Origin: an uncultured Alistipes sp.
GTDB taxonomy: Bacteria > Bacteroidota > Bacteroidia > Bacteroidales > Rikenellaceae
Assembly: GCA_904502005.1 (NCBI GenBank)
Contig: CAJGDC010000029.1
Location: forward strand, 1-22,926
Length of the DNA stretch: 22,926 bases
Reading direction: 5' to 3'
Shown here: piece by piece, positions 7,601 through 15,944 of the stretch
Layout: each line of letters starts with the position of its first letter
How positions within the stretch are numbered: position 1 is the stretch's first letter
Position numbers and translations under genes: made by a program
Notes under the pieces: model-generated
Seen by the model: the letters and a program-made list of their open reading frames with translations, nothing else
Told to the model about the DNA's origin: nothing
The model's database searches: none

Positions 7601-7863
7601 TGCTGATGGCTTATGCCGATACGCTTATAGGCTATATTGAGTACTACATCCAGTTTGATGGCTTCTATGGCGACCTTGTCACAGATATTATTGACGAGAA
7701 GCTGGGCGAGCTCTCGGAGCTCTACTACCTCGCAGGTCTTGCCGACCGTAAGGATGTTGTCCGTAGCTTTAACGACTACTACCGCGAGGCGTTTGGACTT
7801 ACTGACGCGGATTTGATGAATCCCGATGCAGATACAATGACCACTGAGAATACAAAACAGTAA
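4648..7863 (+). CDS. DUF2723-family multi-pass membrane protein (GT-C-like glycosyltransferase candidate)
   Basis: This 1071-residue protein begins with a membrane helix (about 14-28) followed by the family signature LWDCSEFIATSYKLEVGHPPGAPLF cut across residues 35-59, with acidic residues D37 and E40 in the first external loop. Many further hydrophobic helices follow up to about residue 620, then a long soluble region (for example ENWDDHDRSGR, NYGDNDTFPLWFAQE, MFANFDWKRPIYFT) with a helical C-terminal part. The fold family includes dolichol- or polyprenol-dependent sugar transferases, and eukaryotic TMEM260, a DUF2723 member, is reported as a protein O-mannosyltransferase. Envelope protein O-glycosylation is therefore a reasonable inference, not something seen here. 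The start at 4648 is set by the promoter at 4597-4628. The open frame's extension to 4486 only runs into the 21-bp repeats. cysS follows after 4 bp. Confidence 0.85.
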   Translation: MDFQRFNKLNRWTGWGVFAVAALVYLLTIEPSTSLWDCSEFIATSYKLEVGHPPGAPLFMLLARVATMLAPSPYYVPHLVNGMNALASAFCILFLFWTITHITRRLYTRGNQPLSEAKGYAVLGAGTIGALAYTFTDTFWFSAVEGEVYALSSMFTALVVWLMLRWEEEAESSHSWRWIILIAYLMGLSIGVHILNLLTIPALVFIYYFRTTKAVTWKGLIYATLIAGAILLAINGIIIPYTVYIGMHVDIWFVNSLGLPVNTGIVVFVLLMFAALGWAIYYTHTRGKRLLNMVAVCVTMIMLGFSSYASVTIRALANPPMNSNNPNNPAALLSVLNRDQYGNRPLIYGASYAAPIESYTEKTVYNYNPATKQYDELTTVDKYVYPDRFMHLFPRMWNYLKKEHDYKPWAAYRTKEDFVRDEEGNIQRDESGRPIRQTVMDYGQKVRYHDGYETQTITEPTFLENLHYFFSYQLNYMYWRYFLWNFVGRQDDIQAEGVTLTHGNWLSGIDFIDELYLGPQDNLPAEMENNRARNTYYFLPFILGLVGLIYQLNRDKRGFTIVMWLFIMMGIALVVYFNSSPGEVRERDYVYAGSFYAFCIWIGIGVLAIYEALCSLLKDHERGAAIAATLIAAVVPGILCAENWDDHDRSGRTWARDTGHNYLNSIVQKEGVSPIIVNYGDNDTFPLWFAQEVDGVRTDVRIMNSSYLDGEWYVDEMKCKANDADGIPFSLPREKYTFVNDWIPVIEKLDRVVDAKEVMEFIRSNDKGSKYDIGMGEPVDYIPTKRIALPVDKDAAIASGIVKESERDFMVDTVYINLKKSSLSRSELMLLDMFANFDWKRPIYFTQAYMLNAFGLVDYLQFDGYAYRFVPILTPLQDSWEVGRVDADYAYDVLMNKTKYGGVSNPKVYVDSFMQHNIMVARTREAFARVAKQFILSEQYDKAEQLLDRGLEVLPVNQVRFTMENTYPFLEGYYSLGADEKGDNLLMAYADTLIGYIEYYIQFDGFYGDLVTDIIDEKLGELSELYYLAGLADRKDVVRSFNDYYREAFGLTDADLMNPDADTMTTENTKQ

Positions 7864-7867
7864 CTAT

Positions 7868-9340
7868 ATGAAACCAACATTAACACTCTACAACACCCTC
7901 ACCCGCCGCAAGGAGGAGTTTGAGACTATCCACCCAGGTCGTGTAGGAATGTATGTCTGCGGACCTACCGTCTATGGCGACCCACACTTGGGCCATACCC
8001 GCCCTGCAATCACCTTCGACCTTCTGTTCCGCTATCTGCAGGCTGAGGGATACAAAGTTCGCTACGTTCGCAACATCACCGACGTAGGTCACCTTGAGCA
8101 CGATGCTGATGAGGGCGAGGATAAAATCGCAAAGAAGGCTCGCCTTGAGCAACTTGAGCCTATGGAGGTAGCACACTACTACACAGAGCGTTACCACAAG
8201 TATATGGATATGCTCGGCGTGCTTAGCCCATCTATCGAGCCACACGCTTCAGGCCACATTATGGAGCAGATTGACTTCGTAGAGAGAATTATCAACGAGG
8301 GCTTTGCCTATGAGTCTAACGGCTCAATCTACTTCGATGTTGAGAAGTATAACGAGAAGTATAACTATGGCTGTCTGTCAGGTCGCAACCTTGACGATAT
8401 TGTCACCGACACCCGCGCCCTTGATGGTCAGAGCGACAAGCGCCACTCATACGACTTCGCCCTCTGGAAGAAGGCATCCCCAGAGCACATTATGCGCTGG
8501 AAATCTCCTTGGAGCGACGGCTTCCCAGGTTGGCATATGGAGTGTTCGGCTATGAGTACTAAGTACTTGGGCGAGAAGTTTGACATCCACGGTGGAGGTA
8601 TGGATTTGATGTTCCCTCACCACGAGTGCGAGATTGCACAGGCAACCGCAGCCCTTGGTCACGACTCAGCTCGCTACTGGGTGCATAACAATATGATTAC
8701 CATCAACGGCAAGAAGATGGGTAAGAGCTACAACAACTTCATCACCCTTGAGCAGATGTTCAACGGTCAGCATGACGCCCTTGAGCAGGCATATAGCCCA
8801 ATGACTGTCCGCTTCTTTATCCTTCAGGCACACTATCGCTCAACGCTCGACTTCTCTAACGACGCACTCCAGGCTGCCGAGAAGGGACTGGACCGACTGA
8901 TGAAGGGCATTGAGGCGCTTGGCAAGGCAAAGCCAGCTGCTACGACAACATTCAACGCTGCTGAGCTTGCAGAGCGCTGTGAGGCCGCTATGGCAGACGA
9001 TTTGAACTCTCCAATGGTTATCTCGGCACTCTTTGACTACGTTAAGATTTTCAACTCTCTTACAGACGGTAGCCACACCGCTACAGCTGAGGATATTGAG
9101 CTGTTGAAGAGCACCGTAAACCGTTGGGTCTACGACATCCTCGGTCTTAAGGACGAGAAGGCTGCCGCCGCAGGTGGTAAGGATATGGTAACCCCTCTTG
9201 TTAATATGCTCCTTGATATGCGCCTTGAGGCTAAGGCCAATAAGAACTGGGCACTCTCTGACCAGATTCGCGACCGCCTCACCGCTATCGGTATCCGCGT
9301 AAAGGACCGCAAGGATGGCTACGACTGGGAGATTGAGTAG
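7868..9340 (+). CDS. cysS: Cysteine--tRNA ligase
   Basis: A 490-residue class I aminoacyl-tRNA synthetase that attaches cysteine to tRNA-Cys in the cytoplasm. The HIGH motif is HLGH (40-43) and the KMSKS motif is KMGKS (283-287). Zinc-binding residues of the family are all present: C31 (YVCGPTVYG), C226 (WHMECS), H251 and E255 (PHHECE). The DALR-type anticodon-binding region follows from about 340. The length is normal for bacterial CysRS. The ATG lies 4 bp after the stop of the DUF2723 gene, so the two are probably translated from one mRNA. No tRNA gene or T-box-like leader is visible nearby. Confidence 0.97.
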   Translation: MKPTLTLYNTLTRRKEEFETIHPGRVGMYVCGPTVYGDPHLGHTRPAITFDLLFRYLQAEGYKVRYVRNITDVGHLEHDADEGEDKIAKKARLEQLEPMEVAHYYTERYHKYMDMLGVLSPSIEPHASGHIMEQIDFVERIINEGFAYESNGSIYFDVEKYNEKYNYGCLSGRNLDDIVTDTRALDGQSDKRHSYDFALWKKASPEHIMRWKSPWSDGFPGWHMECSAMSTKYLGEKFDIHGGGMDLMFPHHECEIAQATAALGHDSARYWVHNNMITINGKKMGKSYNNFITLEQMFNGQHDALEQAYSPMTVRFFILQAHYRSTLDFSNDALQAAEKGLDRLMKGIEALGKAKPAATTTFNAAELAERCEAAMADDLNSPMVISALFDYVKIFNSLTDGSHTATAEDIELLKSTVNRWVYDILGLKDEKAAAAGGKDMVTPLVNMLLDMRLEAKANKNWALSDQIRDRLTAIGIRVKDRKDGYDWEIE

Positions 9341-9359
9341 CCAACAAAACGACACAAAA

Positions 9360-9403
9360 AGACCGAACGAACGAACACCAGACAGTGTTTGTTTGTTCGG
9401 TCT
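9360..9403. terminator. Bidirectional terminator hairpin between cysS and the DUF3467 gene
   Basis: A 19-nt stem runs from 9360-9378 to 9385-9403 around a 6-nt loop. In a plus-strand transcript the only imperfections are two G-U pairs; in a minus-strand transcript these become A-C mismatches. The plus side is followed by GCTTTTG and the minus side by TTTTTG, so it could stop both converging genes. The stem is built from the same CCGAAC/GTTCGG words as the 3.5-4.4 kb repeat arms. Confidence 0.75.
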
Positions 9404-9420
9404 GCTTTTGTGATACACTC

Positions 9421-9705
9421 TTACGCCTGACCCTTAGGTCCAAAACCAGCTCCCTGGTTCACCTTGATAGTTCCAAACTTACTCTCGTAGTTTCGCAGAT
9501 TCTCCTGCAGCGAGAGCAGCAGACGCTTTGCGTGCTCAGGTGTTAGGACTATTCTACTTGCAACCTTAGCCTTTGGCATTCCTGGCAGTGCAGCTGCAAA
9601 GTCAAGAATCACCTCCGATGGTGAGTGGGCAATGATTACAAAGTTAGAGTAATTACCCTGTGCCACCTGTGGGTCAATCTCAAATTCTATCTTATTCTCA
9701 GCCAT
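9421..9705 (-). CDS. DUF3467 family protein
   Basis: A 94-residue soluble protein that matches the small DUF3467 family by its layout: an N-terminal IEFEIDPQVAQGNYSNFVIIAHSPSEVILDFA segment (split over about 7-38), then a RIVLTPEHAKRLLLSLQENL helix. No signal peptide or membrane segment is present. Family members are common in Bacteroidota and have no established function that I can rely on. It starts 4 bp after the DeoR-type regulator ends and is the last gene of the minus-strand run, before the shared hairpin at 9360-9403. Confidence 0.8.
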   Translation of the reverse strand: MAENKIEFEIDPQVAQGNYSNFVIIAHSPSEVILDFAAALPGMPKAKVASRIVLTPEHAKRLLLSLQENLRNYESKFGTIKVNQGAGFGPKGQA

Positions 9706-9709
9706 AGTT

Positions 9710-10483
9710 TTATACTGTTATAAGTTCAATACCTGCCTCCTCGATAATCTCTACCATCTCTGGCGAGATATCCGAGTCTGTGATAATCACATCCACCTCG
9801 TCAATAGATGCTATACGACCAAAGCCGTGCTGTCCGAACTTCGACGAGTCCGCAAGGACAATCGTCTTAGCCGAAGCGGCCATCATCTTGCGCGAGAGCA
9901 CCATCTCCTCAATTGTCGATGTTGTGATTCCAAACTCAGGGTCAAAGCCATCCACGCCGAGGAAGAACTTAGAGCAGACCATATCTCCCAAGCTCTCACA
10001 AGCACCCTCGCCACGAGTTGCAAAGGACTTCTTGTAGACCGTACCACCGAGCTGCTGCACCTGAATACTCTCCACCTCATTAAGCAGAGCCGAAACCTTG
10101 ATAAATGGCGTTACCACGTTGATTGTCGGAGCTGGAGTGAGTGCATGTATCGCCTCTGCCAGCGCGTAGGTTGTAGAGCCTGCCGAAATCATTATCGAGT
10201 CGCCCTCCTCAATCATCTGCGCTGCACACTTAGCAATGCGCTGCTTAGCCTCACAGTTGAGCGATGACTTGGTCATCAGGTCGCGGTCTGCAATGTGCGG
10301 ATTTGCCAATCGCGCACTACCATGAACCTTATATAGCAGACCTTTACTCTCAAGAATCTTGACATCCTTACGAATTGTCACCTTCGTAACACCCAACTCC
10401 TCCGCAACGTCTGTGATGCGGATAAAGCCATACTTCTCAAGCCTCTCAAGTATATATTTGTGTCTTTCAGCTATACTGAGCAT
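9710..10483 (-). CDS. DeoR/GlpR-family transcriptional regulator
   Basis: A 257-residue repressor-type protein. Residues 3-57 form the DeoR winged helix-turn-helix (ITDVAEELGVTKVTIRKDVK). The rest resembles the sugar-phosphate-sensing ISOCOT/DeoRC domain (MISAGSTTYALAEAI, FLGVDGFDPEFGITT, VLADSSKFG). Such proteins repress sugar or polyol phosphate genes until an effector binds. The ATG at 10483 shares one base with the stop of the preceding PHP gene (TAATG), which favours it over the TTG two codons earlier. The coupling suggests it belongs with the two phosphatase genes upstream. The effector and target operator are unknown. Confidence 0.9.
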   Translation of the reverse strand: MLSIAERHKYILERLEKYGFIRITDVAEELGVTKVTIRKDVKILESKGLLYKVHGSARLANPHIADRDLMTKSSLNCEAKQRIAKCAAQMIEEGDSIMISAGSTTYALAEAIHALTPAPTINVVTPFIKVSALLNEVESIQVQQLGGTVYKKSFATRGEGACESLGDMVCSKFFLGVDGFDPEFGITTSTIEEMVLSRKMMAASAKTIVLADSSKFGQHGFGRIASIDEVDVIITDSDISPEMVEIIEEAGIELITV

Positions 10484-11622
10484 TACCAAATCTCCTTTTT
10501 AACAGTTTGACGACCAGCGTAGCAGTTGATAAAGTTGAGTACAGAACCCTTAGGCACTGTGAGGCAGATAGCTGTACGAGGGCGGAAAATCACCGGATTC
10601 TCACGCTCGCCATAGAGTGCACGGAACTCAATATCAGAGATGTTTGTAATCTGAATCAGACCCTTCTTCTCATTGATAACCTTCACCTGAAGAGATGCCT
10701 CAATAAGCGGCTCAAGGTGTTTGATATCACCAGCAAGATTGTCGTCAAATAGCGCAACCATACGACCAGCAAACAGAGCCTCACGCAGTGACTCAAGAGT
10801 AGCCTCCTTAGCAAATACAAGGGTCATAGGGCGCACCTTGTTACCATATACAAAGCGAGAAGAGTCGTGCATATCGCTATTTGCCATCATTGGCAACTTG
10901 TACTCGTCAAACCAATCAAGCACGCGTGGATACCACTCTGAGCCATTAAAGAGCTCAACAGCGTGGATTCTACCCTCCTTAATCAGCTGCTTCTGAAGTG
11001 GGTACATAGTAGCCTTTCTATCTGGCCAACCTGGGTGGTTCCAGAGCATAAAGCAACCCTGCGCCTCTGCCTTTCTGAAGTCGTCCATCTCGGTTGGGTT
11101 AGGGATGCGGTTGCCATCCTTGTCGCGCAACAGCTTACCATTCTCATCCACCTTGTAGCGAGTCTGCTCAAAGACATTTGGATCCTTGATAAAGAGCGCA
11201 TTCATGTGTCCGAATGGCTTTGTACGGGTAATCTCCACTGCAGGAACAACAATCAGACCATACTTCTTGCCCTCCTTAACAGCCAACTCAATTGGCAGAT
11301 TGTAATCCTTAAGCAGAATACCCTTGCTCTTGTGTACAGCAATGTGCTCACTCATCGCAATAACATCCAGTCCATCCTGCCACGCCTCGCGTACACGACC
11401 TGCAGGCGATACATGTGCATCAGCAAAAACGGTGTGCATGTGGAAGTCGCACTTTAGGGTCTTGTATCCCTCAATATCAGGGATAGATACGATTCGGCGA
11501 ACACCCTTCTCAAGCTCAAAACATACAGTTCTGTCATCAGAGTTCTCTGGCGGATTCTTTGCATCAACAGCTGTAGCAACGAGCGCCAAGCCCAAAATCA
11601 AAAATAATTTCTTCATAATCAT
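10483..11622 (-). CDS. Exported PHP-domain phosphoesterase
   Basis: A 379-residue protein with an N-terminal signal peptide (about 1-21, cleavage near AVDA). The PHP metal-binding motifs follow: CDFHMHTVFADAH (H61, H63), AMSEHIAVH, PAVEITR, GHMNALF, MLWNHPGWPD and MANSDMH. PHP proteins are metal-dependent phosphoesterases; DNA-polymerase and histidinol-phosphatase PHP domains are cytoplasmic, so export points to hydrolysis of an extracellular or periplasmic phosphoester. Either ATG at 11622 or at 11616 could be the start; both keep the signal peptide. It begins 13 bp after the histidine-type phosphatase gene and overlaps the DeoR gene by one base. Confidence 0.87.
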   Translation of the reverse strand: MIMKKLFLILGLALVATAVDAKNPPENSDDRTVCFELEKGVRRIVSIPDIEGYKTLKCDFHMHTVFADAHVSPAGRVREAWQDGLDVIAMSEHIAVHKSKGILLKDYNLPIELAVKEGKKYGLIVVPAVEITRTKPFGHMNALFIKDPNVFEQTRYKVDENGKLLRDKDGNRIPNPTEMDDFRKAEAQGCFMLWNHPGWPDRKATMYPLQKQLIKEGRIHAVELFNGSEWYPRVLDWFDEYKLPMMANSDMHDSSRFVYGNKVRPMTLVFAKEATLESLREALFAGRMVALFDDNLAGDIKHLEPLIEASLQVKVINEKKGLIQITNISDIEFRALYGERENPVIFRPRTAICLTVPKGSVLNFINCYAGRQTVKKEIW

Positions 11623-11635
11623 AGAGTTTTAAGTA

Positions 11636-12973
11636 TTATTTATCTAGTAACTTCTCAAGTTTGTTGTAGCAACCTATCTCGTACATCTCAGGCAAGAGCT
11701 TACGGTAGAAGGCCAGCACCTCATCCCAACGATAGTAAGGTGCAAGTGAGCCATCAATCTGCTTCGGAAGGGCAATCTCCTCCTCGTTGAGCATCATCTT
11801 AACGAGTGTTTCACCCTTTTTATTACGATAGAATATCCACTGCAGATTGCAACCCATAGGAATATCGTAGTCGTGCCATACATGCTCTATCTGCTCATAG
11901 TCATGCACCTCCTCGCACCAACCAGGTATGCGCATAGTGTTTAGCAATCCCATAATATTTCCATCGTGGCCAAAGCGAAGGTCTACAGCCTCCACACCCG
12001 CATTTACACGACGCTCGGCATCGTCAAGTATCTGATCAAGCAGCGGTGTTGATACGCCATTTAGGAACTTCTCCTTAATACCTGAAGGGCCCTTCTCGTG
12101 GTAGAAGATGATATTGACAAGCTTCCACTGCTGATATAGCTCCTCGGGAGTAAAGATGTCAAGAATATCCTCCTCAGTTGGTGTTCCCGGCAGCGAGGTC
12201 GCAGTCTTAAAGAGGTGGAAGACAAAGTCGTGTGGGAATGGCATGCTCTTCACATAGTCCGGCTTAAAGAGCGAGTGTAGTAGGCGCGAAATATCTACAT
12301 TCTTACGACGGTACTCTCTCCACTCCTTCATCCACTCACAGTTTGCAGTGTGGCGGTAGAGGTCAATATACCTCGCCAGGCGAGGGTCATTGTCCTTGTA
12401 GTATGGGTTGAGCCACCTCTGGAACGGCTTACCGCACTCATAGTGAATATCCAGAGAGTTGTCATGTCGCATCAGCTCATCGCAAAATGCTGTCATACTC
12501 ATCAGCACTCGCGGAACAATCGTAGCCTTTGTGTCGATATACTCAGCCTTTTTGAATATCGGCTTAAAGCTCTGGTACATTCGGCGAGCAATCTGACGCT
12601 GCTGCTCCTGACCCTTCATTGACAGCTCACCACCACGACCATAGGCATCCTTCTTGGCGCGAGTCAGGCGGTCATAAATCTCCTTACCATAAGGGGTCAG
12701 CTTGTCAAAATATGCCGCATCTGCAAAGACGTTATATGCACGGTCATACTTCTCGTCACGAAGCACATAACGCGAGCCATGGCGACCATAGTGGCTGATG
12801 TAGAATGGTTTATAACCCTTAGGTGCAGGAGTCTGTGGCTTGAACTGCGTAGGATATAGGCGATATACACCCATCGCATAGCTTCTATCCGCCATAATCT
12901 TCTCACGCGCCGTCTGAGCTGTCGCCATTGCTGCCACAACTATCGCCAACGCTGTAAATAGTAATCTTCTCAT
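11636..12973 (-). CDS. Exported histidine-type phosphatase (phytase/acid phosphatase-like)
   Basis: A 445-residue protein with a signal peptide ending near ATAQ (residue 20). The branch-2 histidine phosphatase motif RHGSR is at residues 64-68 (SHYGRHGSRY), where H65 is the expected phosphorylated nucleophile. The C-terminal catalytic pair is H336-D337 in RFGHDGNIMG. The HD pair, rather than the HAE typical of Minpp enzymes, leaves the substrate open: inositol phosphates, sugar phosphates or other monoesters. The protein should act in the periplasm or outside. It starts 34 bp after polA and directly precedes the PHP gene, so two exported phosphoester hydrolases are linked. Confidence 0.88.
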   Translation of the reverse strand: MRRLLFTALAIVVAAMATAQTAREKIMADRSYAMGVYRLYPTQFKPQTPAPKGYKPFYISHYGRHGSRYVLRDEKYDRAYNVFADAAYFDKLTPYGKEIYDRLTRAKKDAYGRGGELSMKGQEQQRQIARRMYQSFKPIFKKAEYIDTKATIVPRVLMSMTAFCDELMRHDNSLDIHYECGKPFQRWLNPYYKDNDPRLARYIDLYRHTANCEWMKEWREYRRKNVDISRLLHSLFKPDYVKSMPFPHDFVFHLFKTATSLPGTPTEEDILDIFTPEELYQQWKLVNIIFYHEKGPSGIKEKFLNGVSTPLLDQILDDAERRVNAGVEAVDLRFGHDGNIMGLLNTMRIPGWCEEVHDYEQIEHVWHDYDIPMGCNLQWIFYRNKKGETLVKMMLNEEEIALPKQIDGSLAPYYRWDEVLAFYRKLLPEMYEIGCYNKLEKLLDK

Positions 12974-13007
12974 ATATCTCAGGTTTTAGGTTCGTTTTTT
13001 TAATCTG

Positions 13008-15896
13008 CTAATGTGCCTCAAGCCAACTCTTGCCCACGCCAATATCCACCACAAGTGGCACAGAGAGCTTGGCTGCCCCCTCCATCTGCTCACGCACTAT
13101 GCGCTCCACAGCTTCACGCTCTGAAGGTATAAGGTCTACAACAATCTCGTCATGCACCTGTAGTATCAGCTTTGAACGTATACCCTGCTCTTTGAAGGCT
13201 CTATATACCCCCACCATAGCAATCTTCATAATATCGGCTGCACTACCCTGTATCGGCGCATTTATAGCATTTCGCTCAGCAAGCGCACGGGTGTTTGCGT
13301 TGCGAGAATCTATACCCTCGAGGTATCTTCGGCGAGCGAATATTGTCTCCACCCACCCCATCTGCACAGCATCTGCAACGCTCTTCTCCATATATCTCTT
13401 AACACCCGGATAGGATGCAAAATATCCATCAATCAACGCCTTGGCCTCACTGCGAGGAATATCAAGTCGCTGCGAAAGACCAAATGCCGAGATGCCGTAT
13501 ATAATGCCGAAGTTGGCAGTCTTTGCTCTGCGTCGCTCCTCGGCTGTAACCTCCGCCGTACTCTTGCCAAATATCTTGGCAGCTGTTGCCGCGTGAATAT
13601 CCTCACCCTTGCGGAAGGCCTCACAGAGCGACTCATCACCACTCAGGTGCGCCATAAGTCGTAGCTCCACCTGCGAGTAGTCCGCCGAGAGCAATAGTCC
13701 ACCCTCGCGCGACGGGATAAATGCCTCACGGATAGGACGACCTATAGCGTCACGAATAGGGATATTCTGCAAATTAGGGTTTGATGAAGAGAGTCGTCCC
13801 GTAGCTGTAACAGCCTGGTTGTATGAGGTATGAATACGCCCAGTAACAGGATTTACAAGCTCTGGCAGGGCATCAATATATGTTGACAAGAGTTTCTTCA
13901 CACCACGATACTCAAGGATGATACGCACAATCTCATGCTCGGCAGCAAAACCCTTAAGATACTCCTCATCGGTGCAGAACTGCTTAGTCTTTGTCATCTT
14001 CGGCTTGTCGGTAATGCGCATCTTAGTAAATAGCACCTCACCAATCTGTCGCCCCGAGTTTACATTTAGACCCGGAGTCTCTGCCATAGTACAAATCTTC
14101 TCCTCCAACTCTCTGAGCTGCATGGTAAGCGTAGCCGAGTACTCTCTAAGTCGCTGGCTATCAATCTTCACACCATTCCACTCCATATCTGCAAGCACAG
14201 CAATCATCGGCTGCTCAACCCTCTGATATAGTTGCCACAACCCAGCCTGCTCAACAAGCGGGCGCAGAACATTGTAGAGTTGCAGTGTTATATCCGCATC
14301 CTCAGCAGCGTACTCCGCAATAGGCTCCAAGCCCACCATATCCATTGTCTTCTGCTCACGGCCCTTGCCGATAAGGCTCTCAATCGATATTGGCGAGTAG
14401 CTCAGATACCTCTCTGCCAGTGCATCCATATTATGTCGCGCCTCTGGGTCAAGGATATAGTGCAGAAGCATCGTATCACACAGCTGACCACGCACTTCTA
14501 TGCCCAGCGTACGCAGGAAGAGGATGTCAAACTTCATATTCTGACCCACCTTAACGCTCTGCTCACACTCAAATAGTGGCTTTAGAATCGCAGCATAACT
14601 GCTCTCCGTAGCGTTTCTATCGTCCGTGAGGGTAAACGGAACATACCACGCCTTATGAGGCTCCACCGCAAGCGATAAGCCCACTATGCGGTTTGTAAAT
14701 ATATCAAAGCCCGAGGTCTCAAGGTCAAAGCATAGTGTACCATAACCTTTGCATATCTCTACCACCTGCTGTAGCTCCTCGGCACTGCGTACAATAGTGT
14801 AACTATGCTCTACAGTCGCTGCCGTAGCAAAACCACCATCTGTAGCGGTTGTATCCTGCTCAACAACCTCTGCTGCAGCCTCTTCAGTCGGCACATTCGG
14901 ATTGTCAAACATATCGAATAGCGTACCCTGACCCTCCATAGCCTTTTTGCGTGCAGCTCCAGACTTCATGCGCGCCATGTTCGCCAACTGTATAGGCTCC
15001 GCTTGGTGTGGCACTGTGCTATCCTCCACAGGTGCCATATTCTGTACATCGTTCAAAAATGCCTTAAAGTCCAACTCTGTAAAGAGCGACTTGAGCATAT
15101 CAATCTTAGGACAGCAGACTGTCAGCGCCGCCTCATCAAAAGCTATAGGCACATCGAGCGAAATCCTTGTCAGCGTCTTGGACAGACGAAGCTGCTCTAC
15201 CGAGGCTGCAATATTTATAGCAGCCTTACCGCCAATTTTATCCACATTGGCAATAATAGACTCTACATCTCCCCACTTCTGCACGAGCTTGCTTGCTCCC
15301 TTCTCGCCAATGCCCGCAACGCCAGGAATATTATCCGAAGCATCGCCCCACAGCGCCAGAATATCACTTACAAGCATCGGGTCATCTATGCCATACTTGT
15401 CTTTAATAGCCTGAGTATCAATTATCTCGATACTATCGCCCTTCTGTTTGTAAATCTTACGATTCTCACCTACCAGCTGACCGTAGTCCTTGTCGGGCGT
15501 AACCATATAGACCTCATAGCCCGCAGCCGCACCCTTAAAGGCGAGTGTTCCGATAACATCATCAGCCTCGTAACCCTCCACCTCAAGAATCGGTATGCAC
15601 ATAGCCTCCACAATACGCTTGACATATGGCACGGACTTTATAATATCCTCTGGAGTGTCAGGTCTGTTCGCCTTATACTCAGGGAATATCTCACGGCGGA
15701 ACGAGCCCCCCGCAGGGTCAAAAGCTACACCGAGCAGGTCCGGCTTCTCGCGCTTCTGAATATCTCTCAAAAACTTCGTAAAGCCAAAGACTATAGAGGT
15801 ATTCATACCGTCACGATTACGCATCGGACGACCTAAAAAGGCGTAGTAGTACCTAAATATCAACGCGTATGCGTCTATGAGGAATAGTTTTTTCAT
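13008..15896 (-). CDS. polA: DNA polymerase I
   Basis: A 962-residue three-domain enzyme for Okazaki-fragment processing and repair. Residues 1-300 are the 5' nuclease (FDPAGGSFRREIFPEYKANR, GYEADDVIG, GDASDNIPGVAGIG). Residues about 370-540 are a 3'-5' exonuclease that keeps its acidic residues: D391/E393 in DLETSG, D457 in NMKFD, Y529/D533 in YAAED. Proofreading is therefore probably active. The polymerase domain has motif A with D739 (SADYSQVELR), motif B (RRRAKTANFGIIYG) and motif C with D916 (QVHDEIV). A variable linker near 300-365 carries acidic, low-complexity sequence. It lies between the small unknown protein (48 bp upstream) and the phosphatase. Confidence 0.97.
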   Translation of the reverse strand: MKKLFLIDAYALIFRYYYAFLGRPMRNRDGMNTSIVFGFTKFLRDIQKREKPDLLGVAFDPAGGSFRREIFPEYKANRPDTPEDIIKSVPYVKRIVEAMCIPILEVEGYEADDVIGTLAFKGAAAGYEVYMVTPDKDYGQLVGENRKIYKQKGDSIEIIDTQAIKDKYGIDDPMLVSDILALWGDASDNIPGVAGIGEKGASKLVQKWGDVESIIANVDKIGGKAAINIAASVEQLRLSKTLTRISLDVPIAFDEAALTVCCPKIDMLKSLFTELDFKAFLNDVQNMAPVEDSTVPHQAEPIQLANMARMKSGAARKKAMEGQGTLFDMFDNPNVPTEEAAAEVVEQDTTATDGGFATAATVEHSYTIVRSAEELQQVVEICKGYGTLCFDLETSGFDIFTNRIVGLSLAVEPHKAWYVPFTLTDDRNATESSYAAILKPLFECEQSVKVGQNMKFDILFLRTLGIEVRGQLCDTMLLHYILDPEARHNMDALAERYLSYSPISIESLIGKGREQKTMDMVGLEPIAEYAAEDADITLQLYNVLRPLVEQAGLWQLYQRVEQPMIAVLADMEWNGVKIDSQRLREYSATLTMQLRELEEKICTMAETPGLNVNSGRQIGEVLFTKMRITDKPKMTKTKQFCTDEEYLKGFAAEHEIVRIILEYRGVKKLLSTYIDALPELVNPVTGRIHTSYNQAVTATGRLSSSNPNLQNIPIRDAIGRPIREAFIPSREGGLLLSADYSQVELRLMAHLSGDESLCEAFRKGEDIHAATAAKIFGKSTAEVTAEERRRAKTANFGIIYGISAFGLSQRLDIPRSEAKALIDGYFASYPGVKRYMEKSVADAVQMGWVETIFARRRYLEGIDSRNANTRALAERNAINAPIQGSAADIMKIAMVGVYRAFKEQGIRSKLILQVHDEIVVDLIPSEREAVERIVREQMEGAAKLSVPLVVDIGVGKSWLEAH

Positions 15897-15944
15897 CTTC
15901 TGGCTGTTAGCTTTTTGCTATTGGCTGTTATTTTTTTATCTGCT
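15897..15944. repeat. Short TTAGC/TTGGC word repeats before polA
   Basis: GGCTGTTAGC, GCTATTGGC and CTGTTATTTTTTTA follow one another just upstream of polA. They resemble the GTTAGCC/GGCCAATGGC words of the 3.7-4.1 kb spacer, so the word family is not confined to that gap. Function unknown. Confidence 0.4.

Noticed and set aside
8840..9418. 192-codon open frame antisense to cysS
   Set aside because: It is antisense to the conserved cysS C-terminal part and begins inside the terminator hairpin region.
10484..10489. TTG start for the DeoR-type regulator
   Set aside because: The ATG at 10483 overlapping the upstream stop by one base is the simpler coupled start.
15003..15836. 277-codon open frame antisense to polA
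   Set aside because: It lies fully opposite conserved polA domains and encodes no recognisable protein; it is a shadow of polA codon usage.
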